Shown here: piece by piece, positions 21,945 to 33,000 of the stretch
How positions within the stretch are numbered: the first letter of the stretch is position 1
Layout of the letters: the number at the start of each line of letters is the position of its first letter
Source: Eretmocerus hayati
Taxonomy: Eukaryota; Arthropoda; Insecta; Hymenoptera; Aphelinidae
Assembly (NCBI GenBank): GCA_029851415.1
Contig: CM056742.1
Coordinates: forward strand, 90,820,748 to 90,884,747
Direction of reading: 5' to 3'
DNA length: 64,000 nt
The notes under the pieces: model-generated
What the model was told of the DNA's origin: nothing
Database searches by the model: none
The model's input: only the letters and a program-made list of their open reading frames with translations
Made by a program: the position numbers and the translations under genes

Positions 21945-24900
21945 GTGAAGAACAAAGTTTTCGATACGATGAGACGCGTACGAGTCATTCTTTTTTATAT
22001 CGCCAGATTTTGGGTCGCAGGTCAAGAATTCTTATTGTTACTGTGGGTACATGTTGTTACAGTTTTTGAGCCCCGAAAGCCATCCTTGCGAGTTTGGCGT
22101 CCTATTTTCGTATCGAAAATTCATGAAAACTTCATTTCTCGAGTTTTTGATTGATTCTCACTAGTACAGAACCCGATAAAAAGATTATCCAAAACACATT
22201 TCGACGTGAAAAAAATGGAATTTACGAAATAAAGACTTTCCGGTCCATTAGAGGCGAATGTAACCTCGAAAGATCGATTTCACTCAGAAAAAGTTGGTTT
22301 TCGGACCTTAGGCCCTAATATGTCTCAAATTTGACATTTTTATCCTATTTCTCGTCGAATTCTACGTCGAAAACCGTATTGAAGAATTGGGCTAAGGATG
22401 GGTTTGGCCACCATAATAATAACTTGAGTAGCAGGATCATAAAAATAGCGCTAAATTGTTCGGTTTGGGGGAGACACTGATTACACTGGACACGGAAACA
22501 TTAAGCCAGAAATAGCGCATTTTAGTCCGTGCGCTGGGGGGGGGGGGTGTCTGAGTAGGCGACTCGTGTTCCAGGAGGTTGGAAGGTGTATTTCTATGTC
22601 TTTTGAGGCGCTGAATCGAATGAACGAAATCGACAGTCTGTAAAACCCGGCGGTTTGTTGTTATGAATGATTTCAGTGCAAATTTATGATTTCTTGCAAA
22701 AAAAACTCGGAAGATACATCACTCACATACTCTGAATACATTTTAACGAAAAATTTTAGAGGACCAAAGTTGTAGAGCATCAAATTTCGCACGAAAATGT
22801 CCTCACAATCTTCCCGGAGAACCCAAGTCTAGAGCGGGAAAACCGTGAAAACCATTCCGCGCCCTTATACATGGGCTTATATGGGGCGTCCGAAGCAGCT
22901 CTACTAAACTCGCTGTGACTCTGACAGTTGTCAATCTATCGCATGTCGACCTAGTGCATCTTGAAGAGCATGAAATTCCCTTCAAAATGGTGCAGGCCTG
23001 ATTTCGCTGAATTCAAACCCCTTCAAGTGTGGAGCGAGAGGAAGAGAGAAAATACAGATTTTGAGGCTAAAATCGCGTTGCAGCGCTGCGACTCGGCCGC
23101 TCTCGTATTATCGCCGCGTGCTTGCAGTTTTGCTGCGGGAATAGCGTTTTGACACACTTATTTCTCATTCTTTCACTCTCCGTCGAATTCGTGCACATTC
23201 GTCCACTTCCAGTCGAATGGGTTTGAGTTTGACGAAATCACGCCTGCACCACTTTGAAGGGAATTTCATGTTCTTCAAGATGCACGAGGTCGACAAGCGA
23301 TAGATTGACAACTGTTTGAATCAGCGAGTTTAGTAGCGCTGCATCGGCCGCTCCATATAAGCCCATAAGCGCGCGGAACGGTTTTCGAGCATTTCCCGCT
23401 CTAGGTTTGGGTTTTCCGGGAAACTTGCGAGGATCATTTTTGTAGGAAATCTTATGTTCTACAACTTCGATCCTCTATAATTTTTCGTTAAAATGCATAT
23501 CTTCCAAGTTTTTCCCAAAAAATCATAATTGTGCCCTATTAGTTGTTAATATCAGAGAATCGCTGGATTTTACGGGATGTCGACTTCGTGCATTCGATTC
23601 AGCGCCTCAAAATACATGGGACTACACCCTCAAACCGCCTGGAACACGAGTCACCTACTCAGACACCCCCCTTAAAAAAAATGCAAGAGCCCAATTTGCG
23701 AGACTTTTCCTCTTTATCCTGATCTGCATCGAGTCTTGATCTGAGTCTGCCTGAATGTGCCAGACTTTTCGCGGTACAATCGAAAGTCTCGCAGTCTGGT
23801 TAGCCAGACTTTCCCCGAGACTCGTAAGAAGACAACTTGTGCCAGACTTTTCACGAGACGGTTTTTTTTACACGGGCGTATACACATGTATTATTCTGAT
23901 AAGGAATGCTCGGTCCGTTCCTGAGGTAAGCTCAAGCTTCCTCGTTGTGAGTCAAATTTGCAGGTTTCTGGTCTCACGTGCTTCTAAACTTATATGGATA
24001 TGAACAGTTCTGCGAAAACTTGCTCCCAATGTGTCTCGGCTTATTGCGGAGTCTATGCGCTCTCAATAGGTTGTGCAAAACATATTTCTCGTGAATTTTT
24101 TGCGATCTTTTTTAGTTAGAAGTCAGAATTGACTGAGCTTGCAGTTTCTGAGTCGAAAATTGTGAATTAGGGGTCAAAATATCATTTCCGTGGCATGTAC
24201 GCACCCCTAAATCTGGCATTCGAGTGCACGGTGCAACAATACATGGCTTTCGAACGACTCCGCCGCAATAAGACACCAAATTTGGATATATCTTGAACAT
24301 GATCTCACAATTTTAGGAACGCAACTACCTCGTTTACACACCTAACGCTAAGTGTACATTGTGTCTCCGGATTTGCGCCAAAATTCTTGTTTTGTCAAGA
24401 TGCGCTGCGTGAGAGCGTCTATCTACTTGGAAGCACCCGCTCGTAGGCACATTTTGATTCTTCTACTTCAAACTATCGAACGGCTGCGGCCTGATTATCG
24501 TTCGCTTCACTTCCGAGAATTGACGGGATGTTTTTCTCCGAAAGAACGCGGTAAATAAGAGTGTCATTCCTGAGGACATCTCGGAACACGGCCAAAACAT
24601 GGATAATCCAACTTCTCGTTCGAATTTCTGTAGATAATTGGTTTAAAACAGACTTTGCTGAGCGGAATAAGCGATTCTTCAACTCCCCGATCCGTATTCA
24701 CTGATTAAAGATGAAATGTCACTTCCGTGGCGAAATCGCAATCTCGAGCTGAGCTCTTATAGGATTTAACTCGTAAAAATTTTTGTCAACTTCCAATACT
24801 CTTTAGTTTTGATCCTTGATCTAGATGAGATTAGTGGTGGAAGAATACACCTTACGAGCCCAGAAGTTTGCTTCTACCTCTTTGCCATGTTTGTGTCTCA

Positions 24901-25770
24901 TTGGAGAAAGTTCCCGCGGAACTTCTCATGTACCTTTTGCAACCAGACCAAGATGGTACATTTAATGCTGAGTGTTCTTATTCAATTGCTTCCGCAAATA
25001 TAGCGATGGCAGTGCCTACACGAGCTTAGGATGAGAAACGATGTGAACTTGGATGATCACATCTTCATGGTATATTGAAGTAAGTTCCGTAACACGAACT
25101 AGGCGAAGCCGACGCGAGAGCCGACGTCCAACAAGGTCTTCGTGAAGCAAAGTTTTTGGCACGAGACTCAATATATGCTGCTTTTTACGATGAGACGCGC
25201 AAACTGCGTGTTTCCAGCGCTTCCTCGCTGTGGAAATACGCAGTTCGCGCGTCGTCGAGTCGTATAGAAGTCATTATTTGGTCAATGCGCTATGTCTTAT
25301 CCAATATTTTGGTGTCCAGTGTAATAAGTGAGCGCTCTAATAGATGTCCCTGCCGAACCGGACAGTTTAGCGCAATTTCTATGATCCGGCTACTCAAGTC
25401 ATCATTATGATAGCCATGACCATCCTCAGACCAAGTTTTTCAAAACATACTTCGTCATAAAATTCGACGGGGAAATCGGTAAAAATGTCAAACTTGAGAT
25501 AAAATATTGACTAAGGCCCGACAACAAAATTGTTCTGCAAGAAACCGCTTTTTGAGGTAATGTTCACCTGTAACGAAACTGAGAGTATTTTTTCCGTAAA
25601 TTTCAGTTGTTTCCACGTCGGAATGTGTGTTTTGGATAATTTCTCTATCGGGTCTAGTACTGGCGAGAAATCAGTCGAAAAGTCGAGAAATCGAATTTTT
25701 CATGAATAATCCCTGATCCGCGACCCGAAAAATGGCTATATTAAAAAGAATGACTCGTATTTTGTTTCGC
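21945..25770. repeat. Pair of inverted blocks (about 21945-22470 and 25340-25770)
   Basis: Left block words such as TACGAGTCATTCTTTTT, TTGGGTCGC, CCCGATA and CCAAAACACATT recur in reverse complement in the right block. The match continues through the ACTTGAGTAG(C)AGGATCATA word near 22420. The copies are visibly diverged with indels, so this is older than the outer arms. About 2.9 kb lies between them. Confidence 0.7.
22530..23670. repeat. Large fold-back in the giant element interior
   Basis: GTCTGAGTAGGCGACTCGTGTTCCAGG (22549 on) pairs with the reverse complement near 23640-23670. Further paired blocks are GAGGCGCTGAATCGAATG, ACATGGGCTTATATGG and ATGGTGCAGGC, down to a turn near 23100. Arms are about 550 bp. 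A run of eleven or so G sits at the left edge. Confidence 0.8.
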
Positions 25771-26370
25771 ACATTGCTGCAGTCGGTTCCTGCAGTAGAT
25801 ACGCGTCGAAAGAAATTATTCCCGCATAAGAACGTGTGAATTTTTTTGGTCCTGTGAAATTAATTCTTAATGAGAAACATACATTAATAAGATGAAAATT
25901 CCATAACAAATGAAGAAAAGTTAGGTCTGTAATACACCCACCTGCGACAATATCATTATCTGATGGATAGACTAGAATCCAACTCAGATTCGACGCGTAT
26001 TTCACCTTGATGCGTCGAGTTGTATTCAAAAAGCAAAGTATATGGTTGTTCCCAAGATTTATAGATTTTTGGTTCCTTGCCGTTTCCTGAAAATGACAAC
26101 TTTGGTCGTATGAAAACACCCGCTCCAATGATATTTGATTGCCAATCTAGTAAGGCCAAGTTGTGAATTTAGAGAAGCTGATAAATATTCTATCAATATC
26201 GATGTTTTACGAATTAAATTTCCGCGATTACAGCACGTGAAGTAACAAAGGCGCGAAGAAATTTCACGCACGGGTTTCCGAAAAGAATGCCCAAAAGAAG
26301 CTCTCCTTTGATAGTTTCATGAGCAGTCAACTTTGTCATCTGGACAATCTCTTCATTAATTTTATTGAAT

Positions 26371-26378
26371 TATTGCAG
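26371..26378 (+). promoter_or_regulatory. Possible 3' splice site before the transposase start
   Basis: TTATTGCAG immediately followed by ATGGATTCG, with a T-rich stretch upstream (TTCATTAATTTTATTGAA). It fits an acceptor whose intron ends just before the coding exon. Weak evidence by itself. Confidence 0.35.
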
Positions 26379-28706
26379 ATGGATTCGAGTGCGTGTGAGG
26401 GGGGTCGTAAGAGGAAAAGCATTGACAGTTGCAGTGCCAGGCATCAGCGTCGTCTCATAGAAGCCGAGCGTAATAAATCTCTAGAGCAGGCTCGATTCAG
26501 ATTTCAGTCTCGCAACGACCACACTCCTTCGTCCAATGCTCACATGATGTCGGCAGTGCCAACTACCTCACAGGGAATTTCTGTAGTTGAAAGTGACTCG
26601 TATCCCAGTGTGTGTGTTCTCTCGACAGTAAGAACCTCAGAACCAACTACTGACAAGTCTCATGATGATCAACAATTGAACTCACTATTGCCTGAAAATC
26701 CTGATCCCGAAACAGAATTTCTGATAGATTCATTCGATGCAAATGACCTCATAGACGATTTCGATTATGCGTATAAATACAGCGATGAAGAGGACTCTGG
26801 GTACAGTGATGACGAAGACAGCCCTCCGGATGACAATACTAAGTATGAGGATGAAGAGAAATTTTTAGCATCAATTGAAGAAAATCGCAATGATCCTGTA
26901 GAAATTTGTGATTCAATCTCAAAATCCTTGAAAGGAGTACTCACACATTGGTCAATTGAAAGTAATATTTCTCGAAATACCATGACTAAGCTATTGCATA
27001 AGATTCGAGATGAAGTTCCAAATCTAAAACTCCCGCTACAAGCAAGATCATTGTATGACTTCAACGTCAATGATAATCCAGTCCAGCAGTTAGCTGGTGG
27101 CCATTACTTACACTTTAGATTGATGAAGTGCGTCGAGAAAATAATACAAAAACGCTTGAGCATAGGTATGAAGGGTAAATTCATAAAAATCCTTGTCGGC
27201 ATCGATGGTGCTCCTCTCGGCAAAAGCTCAGAGAAGAACATGTGGCCAATATTAATTCCTGATCAAGAAGAGACTGATGTTTACATTGCGGGAATTTATG
27301 TCGGCGATTCAAAGCCAACCGATGCAAATGAATTTCTCCAACAGTTTGTTGATGAATGTATCCCATTACTAGAGAATGGCTTGGTCGTCGAAGAAGAAGT
27401 ATTCAATTTCTCGATCACGCTTGTTTGCGATACACCAGCTAAAGCTTTTGTACTTGTAGTGAAGTATCACACTGGCCGAGAAAGCTGTACTAAGTGTACA
27501 ATTGAAAGTGTTCGGAATGGGAAGACAATTTGTTTTCCCGGTGATATTTTTAGATTGAGAACAGACGAAGAATTTCGTGCTTTCGCTCATTCGGATGACT
27601 ACCAGCACGATCTGACGATTCTGGCGAGGATACGCAAATTTCGCCCTGTAACTCATGTGCCTCTCGTTGTAATGCACCTAGTGTATCTGGGTGTCACCAA
27701 AAAATTCTTCCTCATCTTAATGAAAGCCACAACACCCCACAAATTACCAGCTTGGAAGATGAAACAGTTATCCGACATTTTTGTTGAACTGAGGAGATTC
27801 ATCCCATATGAATTTGCTCGAAAACCGAGGAAACTAGAAAGTATCCATCGTTTCAAAGCAACTGAATTGAGGTTGATTCTCTTGTATGTAGGTATTGTAG
27901 CTCTGAAAGACATTGTTGATGACGAAGTTTATTTGAATTTCCTAACCCTCCATGTCGCAATCTCTATTCTGAGCAACCCAAAATTGGTCAAGGAAGAGAA
28001 ATGGACAACTTATGCAGAGAAGCTTCTCCAAAAATTTGTTGCAGATTTTGCTCTACTTTTTGGAGACTATTTCGTGACCTTCAATGTCCACAATCTTCTC
28101 CACTCAGTTGATGATGTTAGACGTTACGGTTTATTGGAGAGCTTCTCTGCCTTCAGATTCGAGAACTTCATGTTTTTGCTCAAGAATAGAATCAGGAAAG
28201 GTGACCAGCCACTCCAGCAAATAATGAGAAGAAGTGGTGAACTGGAAATGATAAATAACACAGAGTCGAAACATTGTGCGGAACCTGAGTTGAGTTGTAA
28301 GCACAATAGTGGCCCCATCACTCATCCTTCCGTAGAAGTTGTTCCTCAGCATAAATGTATGGAGTTGAAAAATTTCAAAGTTAATTGTGCAGATGGGAAA
28401 AATGGATGCCTTATGGTAGATGGAAAAGTTGTGATCGATGCTCTCAATTTCGTGAAAACCAGCGATGGTTGTATCCATGTGGTTGGGAAGGTGTTCAAAA
28501 TCAAAGGTGATGTTTTCGATCTACCATGTAAGTCATCAAAATTAGGAATTGTGGTGCTCGACAAGCCCGAAGAAGCGATGTATTTCTGGAACATTAACCG
28601 AATATCTGGCAAAATGATGAAATTGCCGTACAAACGCGATTATGCTGCATTACCGATATTGCACACTCTAGTTACGTCTATTGGTCATATTGATTCTAAT
28701 GAATAA
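26379..28706 (+). CDS. CACTA/Plavaka-like transposase of the giant element
   Basis: 775 codons if started at 26379. The frame is open from 26319, but TTATTGCAG directly before ATGGATTCG looks like a 3' splice site, so the upstream 20 residues are probably intron. Residues about 1-200 are poorly conserved and acidic (DEEDSGYSDDEDSPPDD). The core has D276 in VGIDGAPLGKSS, then WPIL and GIYVGDSKP; D351 in LVCDTPAKAF; a CTKC zinc pair; MHLVYLGV at 432-439; FARKPR; and NVHNLLHSVDDVRRYG (H571) through SFSAFRFEN (E595), followed by RKGDQPLQQIMRR. This architecture is that of the arthropod/cnidarian transposase family related to En/Spm (Tnp2 plus DUF4218-like parts). The family usually has an aspartate three residues before MH's H; here it is valine, so activity is uncertain. 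A C-terminal domain of about 110 residues follows. Confidence 0.75.
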   Translation: MDSSACEGGRKRKSIDSCSARHQRRLIEAERNKSLEQARFRFQSRNDHTPSSNAHMMSAVPTTSQGISVVESDSYPSVCVLSTVRTSEPTTDKSHDDQQLNSLLPENPDPETEFLIDSFDANDLIDDFDYAYKYSDEEDSGYSDDEDSPPDDNTKYEDEEKFLASIEENRNDPVEICDSISKSLKGVLTHWSIESNISRNTMTKLLHKIRDEVPNLKLPLQARSLYDFNVNDNPVQQLAGGHYLHFRLMKCVEKIIQKRLSIGMKGKFIKILVGIDGAPLGKSSEKNMWPILIPDQEETDVYIAGIYVGDSKPTDANEFLQQFVDECIPLLENGLVVEEEVFNFSITLVCDTPAKAFVLVVKYHTGRESCTKCTIESVRNGKTICFPGDIFRLRTDEEFRAFAHSDDYQHDLTILARIRKFRPVTHVPLVVMHLVYLGVTKKFFLILMKATTPHKLPAWKMKQLSDIFVELRRFIPYEFARKPRKLESIHRFKATELRLILLYVGIVALKDIVDDEVYLNFLTLHVAISILSNPKLVKEEKWTTYAEKLLQKFVADFALLFGDYFVTFNVHNLLHSVDDVRRYGLLESFSAFRFENFMFLLKNRIRKGDQPLQQIMRRSGELEMINNTESKHCAEPELSCKHNSGPITHPSVEVVPQHKCMELKNFKVNCADGKNGCLMVDGKVVIDALNFVKTSDGCIHVVGKVFKIKGDVFDLPCKSSKLGIVVLDKPEEAMYFWNINRISGKMMKLPYKRDYAALPILHTLVTSIGHIDSNE

Positions 28707-28944
28707 ACGTTTTACTGCATTCAAATTCACGTTTGAATTATTTCTATGTTTAATTCCTATGAGCAGAGTCCAAGGGGTTCAGAAGCTGGATTACGCTGGA
28801 ACGTTGGAAATCGGCCATTTTACGAGAGAAGATGATTTCCGAAGCAGCAGTCTCAGACACTATTGTTTCCGACACAGCCGATGACCTATGCATTGCTGTA
28901 GATCTATAGATTTACCAACTGATTATATTAATAGATGTAGAGTA

Positions 28945-29880
28945 GGATGGGCCGAAAAATGACTTTTTTCGAGAATCGATACGGGCTAGTGTGCAAAAGT
29001 TAGGTTTCTATATGTAGATGCGAAAAAACTTTTGCTGGGCACTGAGGAATGATATTTTCGGTTCCAGCAAGAACGATGAAGTTTTTATCAAAATTAAGAC
29101 GGGTTTAAATGGGAATGTGCCTAATTTGACACTTCTTTCTTGCTAACTTTCCTTGCCTTTCTGGCGCATCCAAAGATTTTTCAACGTACTTCAGATCATT
29201 TTGAAGCTTGTTCCAAAACCTACAAAATGAGCTAAATTACGTCCAATTTCGACTAACCCGAGCTAATCTATCTCAACTTTTCCATTCCGAGTTTTGAAAG
29301 GAGTGAGGCGGGAGGGGGAAGTCGTTTATTTTCGGATTTTTCAAAACTCATCACTTTTCAGAAAAATTGAGATAGATTGGCTCGGGCTAGTCGAAATCGG
29401 ACGTACTTTGGCTCATTTTGTAGGTTTTGGAACAAGCTTCAGAATGAGCTAAAGGACGTTGAAAAATGTTCAGATGCGCCAGAAATACAAGCAAAGTTTG
29501 AAGGGAGAATCGCCCTATTTCTGGGATTTTAAATAACGATCACTTTCTGGGAAAGTTGAGATAGATTGGCTCGGATTAGTCGAAATTGAGCTCATTTTGT
29601 AGGTTTTGGAACAAGCTTCGAAATGAGCTAAAGTATGTTGAAAAATCTTCGGATGCGCCAGGAATGCAAGCAAAGTTAGCAAGACAAAAGTGTCAAATTA
29701 GGCGCATTCCCACTTAAACCCGTCTTAATTTTGATGAAAACTTCATCGTTCTTGCTGGAACCTAAAATATCATTTCTCAGCGCCCAGCAAAAGTTTTTTC
29801 ACATCTACATATAGAAACCTTACTTTTGCGCACTAGCCCGTATCGATTCTCGAAAAAAGTCATTTTTCGGCCCACCCTGA
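28945..29880. repeat. Complete fold-back (MITE-like) at the inner edge of the right arm
   Basis: GGATGGGCCGAAAAATGAC at about 28947 is mirrored by GTCATTTTTCGGCCCACCC ending near 29878, with the match running over 300 bp per side and a middle holding more copies of the GAAGCTTGTTCCAAAACC unit. The left arm has only the corresponding part of this module (19395-20018). The arm boundary at 29255 therefore lies inside the fold-back. Confidence 0.8.
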
Positions 29881-29999
29881 TGTAGAGTAGTGCCCTGGTA
29901 GGCCATACCCTATAGTTAGCCTACAGACTGCCATCTTATATGCCATCTTGAGAAACGGGAAGGTGCTGAAAAGAAATCATCGTGAAACTGTGATGGTTG

Positions 30000-30920
30000 A
30001 GGCAAAAAAATTTTACCCCTCCGATCCACACATATCCGTGAAAAAAGCCTAAATTCATCGTGTCAAAAATGGTGCTTTTTTATTCGGTAAAATGCAAAAA
30101 TCTCGAGTTCTTCGATATATATCGACGCGCAAGTTGCGGCATCTGAAAGGTCATCGAAAAACCTATTGGAAACACTATCGCAAAAATATTTCTGGCGAGT
30201 AATGGGCCTCCCAGAGCTAAAAAGGTGTTTTTCACTGAAATGTTAATTTCCCAAAAAGACATTTTTTGTTTTTTTTGAAAATCACATAATCGATGTAAGA
30301 TTTTGCGTTCTTCCAGAGAAAATTGGTCTTAGAGTGTACCTACGCGATCCCATCAACTTATAAGCCATTGTTTGAAATTCAATTTTTGTCAGTATTGGAA
30401 AAGTGTCATTTTCTGCGCTTGCGCAGAAAATGACACCCCTCAAATTGACTCTTGCAAGGGGTCATTTTGATGGAAATTACGTCAGCTCTCCGATAGAAAT
30501 CGTCCCGAAAGTCCAAATTTGTGCACATGCGCAGAAAATGAAACTTTTCCAATACCGAAAAAAATTGAATTCTAAACAATGGCTTGTAAGTTGATGGGAT
30601 CGCGTAGGTACACTCTAAAACCAATTTTCTCTGTAAAAACGCAAAATTTTACATCGTTTATGTGATTTTTGAAAAAAACACAAGTCGGCTTTTTGAGAGA
30701 TGAACGTTTTAGTCAAAAACACTTTTTTAGCTCTAGGAGGCCCATAACTCGCCAAGAATATTCTTTCGATAACGTTTCCGATAGGTTTTTTGATGACCTT
30801 TCAGATGCCGCAACCCGCGAGTCGATAGCTATCGAAGAACTCGAGATCTTTGCATTTTACTGAATAAAAAAGCACCATTTTTGACACGATGGATTTCGGC
30901 TTTTTTCACGGATATGCGTG
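30000..30920. repeat. Fold-back module within the right arm
   Basis: Mirror copy of 18336-19250. Both stems are recognisable by GATCGCGTAGGTACACTCT and its reverse complement near 30330 and 30595, with a turn near 30420 (GCGCTTGCGC). Confidence 0.85.
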
Positions 30921-32029
30921 CACCGGAGGTATGACATTTTTTTTGGACCCCATAGGTGGTCAAAAGTTCCTATTTTGGGCCATAGGATCGAATAAAGAAG
31001 GTTAGAAAAAAATCTGAGAGATGACCCCTTTCCGCAGGTCGCTTTCGCGTGGAACCCATCCATAAGAACTTCAATTGGCGGCAACAAGATCTATCAATGA
31101 AAGATTCAGGTGGAATCGAACAATGGATTTTCCCTTGAAATTTCCATTGAAATGAGTTTTAAAGCCACATATTCTTATGTGGAATTTATCAATCATTCAA
31201 AGGAGCATAGTGTCGAGACAGCTTTGTTACAATGCAATCCAAATTTCGGGCTCCCTGATTGCATCATTATCACTTATGAAGTTCCAAGCTCGAATAATTG
31301 CAATGGGTTACACTGCTCGACCTCGTTATGATTACGAGTGTCAGAGCAAATCGACATTCTACATTTGATCGTTCAGACATGTTATGAATGAGGAATTTGC
31401 GATGGCTATACTGCTTCCTTCATTTTTTCGCTTTCGTCGAAGGTTGTCTGAATACAAGTATCCAAGGCTAGAGATTGCAACGCGATGGGGTGCATAGGTA
31501 TTCTGTTCCATGGTTCTACCGACACATGACTTCCGAGAGAGTAAATTTTCCAAGTCAAAGCCTCAGCTTACCTTGTATAATTTAATAAACTTATCATTCT
31601 CGTAACCGTGCCTCCAAATTCTCGCACTCATCTGAATAATGAGTTGTGGAAACATTGGACAGCCATCTCATGAACATTTTTTCATAAGTTTAGGGATTGG
31701 TTTCCGATAAGAGCTGAGGCAAGGTCTTAGCAACGTCTTAACAACTCTCTATGAAACGTTTCCTCTAACCTCCACGCTCCTTCGTACAATACATGATAAT
31801 GTGGTAACATTTCTGCAACATTCCCGCAACCTTCCTCAGTAGCTTCCGAAATTGCGTTGAAATATCAGTTACACCGGCGTCGATACAACGACTGTGTCAT
31901 GAAAATTCTCACGTACTCACCTGCAACGTAGCACAGTAGGTTGTACGGAAGTTGCGGCAACGTTTCAGTACAACCTCCTTCCGCGAGATTGGAGGTTTGG
32001 TTGCAGAAGAAGTCGCAGCAACGTCTTTG

Positions 32030-33000
32030 CAACGCCCGTGAAACTTCTTCATGCAACATTACTCGACTTCCTCTCGTCAACGTAGCAAAGTAGTTTGTAG
32101 AAACATTGCGGTATTATTTCAGTGCAACTTTGTCTGGTGGACTACGAAGTTTGGTTGCAAAAGAAGTCGCAGGAACGTCTTCGCAATGCCCGTGCAACGT
32201 TTCCATGCAACGTCAACTCAGGTTTTCCCCGGCAACGTAGCGCAGTTAGTTGTTAAAACGTAGTGGCAACGTTTCAGAGCAACCTTCGCCTGTGGAACTA
32301 GAGGTTTGGTTGCAGAAGAAGATACAGCAACGTCTCTGCAACGTCTTTGCAACATTCTCATGTAAAGTTCACTCGAGTTCCGGTCGGTCATGTAGCACAC
32401 TAGGTTGTACAAACGTTGTGGCAACGTTTCAGTGCAACCTTTTCCCGTGGATCTCGAGGTTTGGTTGCGAAAAAAATTGCAGCAACGTTTTGGCGACGTC
32501 TTTGCAACGTCTTCATGCAACATTAACTCGAGTTTTTCTCGGCAAAGTAGCACAGTTGGTTGTCAAAACGTTGTGGCAACGTTTCAGTGCAACCTTTTCC
32601 CGTGGATCTCGAGGTTTGGTTGCGAAAAAAATTGCAGCAACGTTTTGGCGACGTCTTTGCAACGTCTTCATGCAACATTAACTCGAGTTTTTCTCGGCAA
32701 AGTAGCACAGTTGGTTGTCAAAACGTTGTGGCAACGTTTCAGTGCAACCTTTTCTCGTGGATCTCGAGGTTTGGTTGCGAAAAAAGTTGCAGCAACGTTT
32801 TGGCAACGTGTTTGCAACGTCTTCATGCAACATTAACTCGAGTTTTTCTCGGCAAAGTAGCACAGTTGGTTGTCAAAACGTTGTGGCAACGTTTCAGTGC
32901 AACCTTTTCCCGTGGATCTCGAGGTTTGGTTGCGGAAAAAGTTGCAGCAACGTTCTGGCAACGTCTTTGCAACTTATCCTGTAACGTTTTCTTGCAACGT
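32030..33000 (-). repeat. Right-arm tandem array of about 155-bp GTTGC-rich units
   Basis: TGCAACATTAACTCGAGTTT recurs at about 32516, 32671 and 32826, exactly 155 bases apart, with diverged units outward to about 32050. Near-identical neighbours (for example 32405-32560 against 32560-32715) indicate recent unequal exchange or gene conversion. Open frames across it (MSKRCGNVSVQPF...) are by-products of the repeat. Confidence 0.9.

Larger units (their letters stand above)
20019..26318. other. Non-coding interior of the giant element
   Basis: About 6.3 kb with open frames no longer than about 130 codons, none with a recognisable domain. It contains a small hairpin (20752-20774 against 20902-20925), a pair of distant inverted blocks (about 21945-22470 against 25340-25770) and a large fold-back (about 22530-23670). 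Short exons of a spliced gene could be hidden here, but I cannot support one. Confidence 0.6.
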
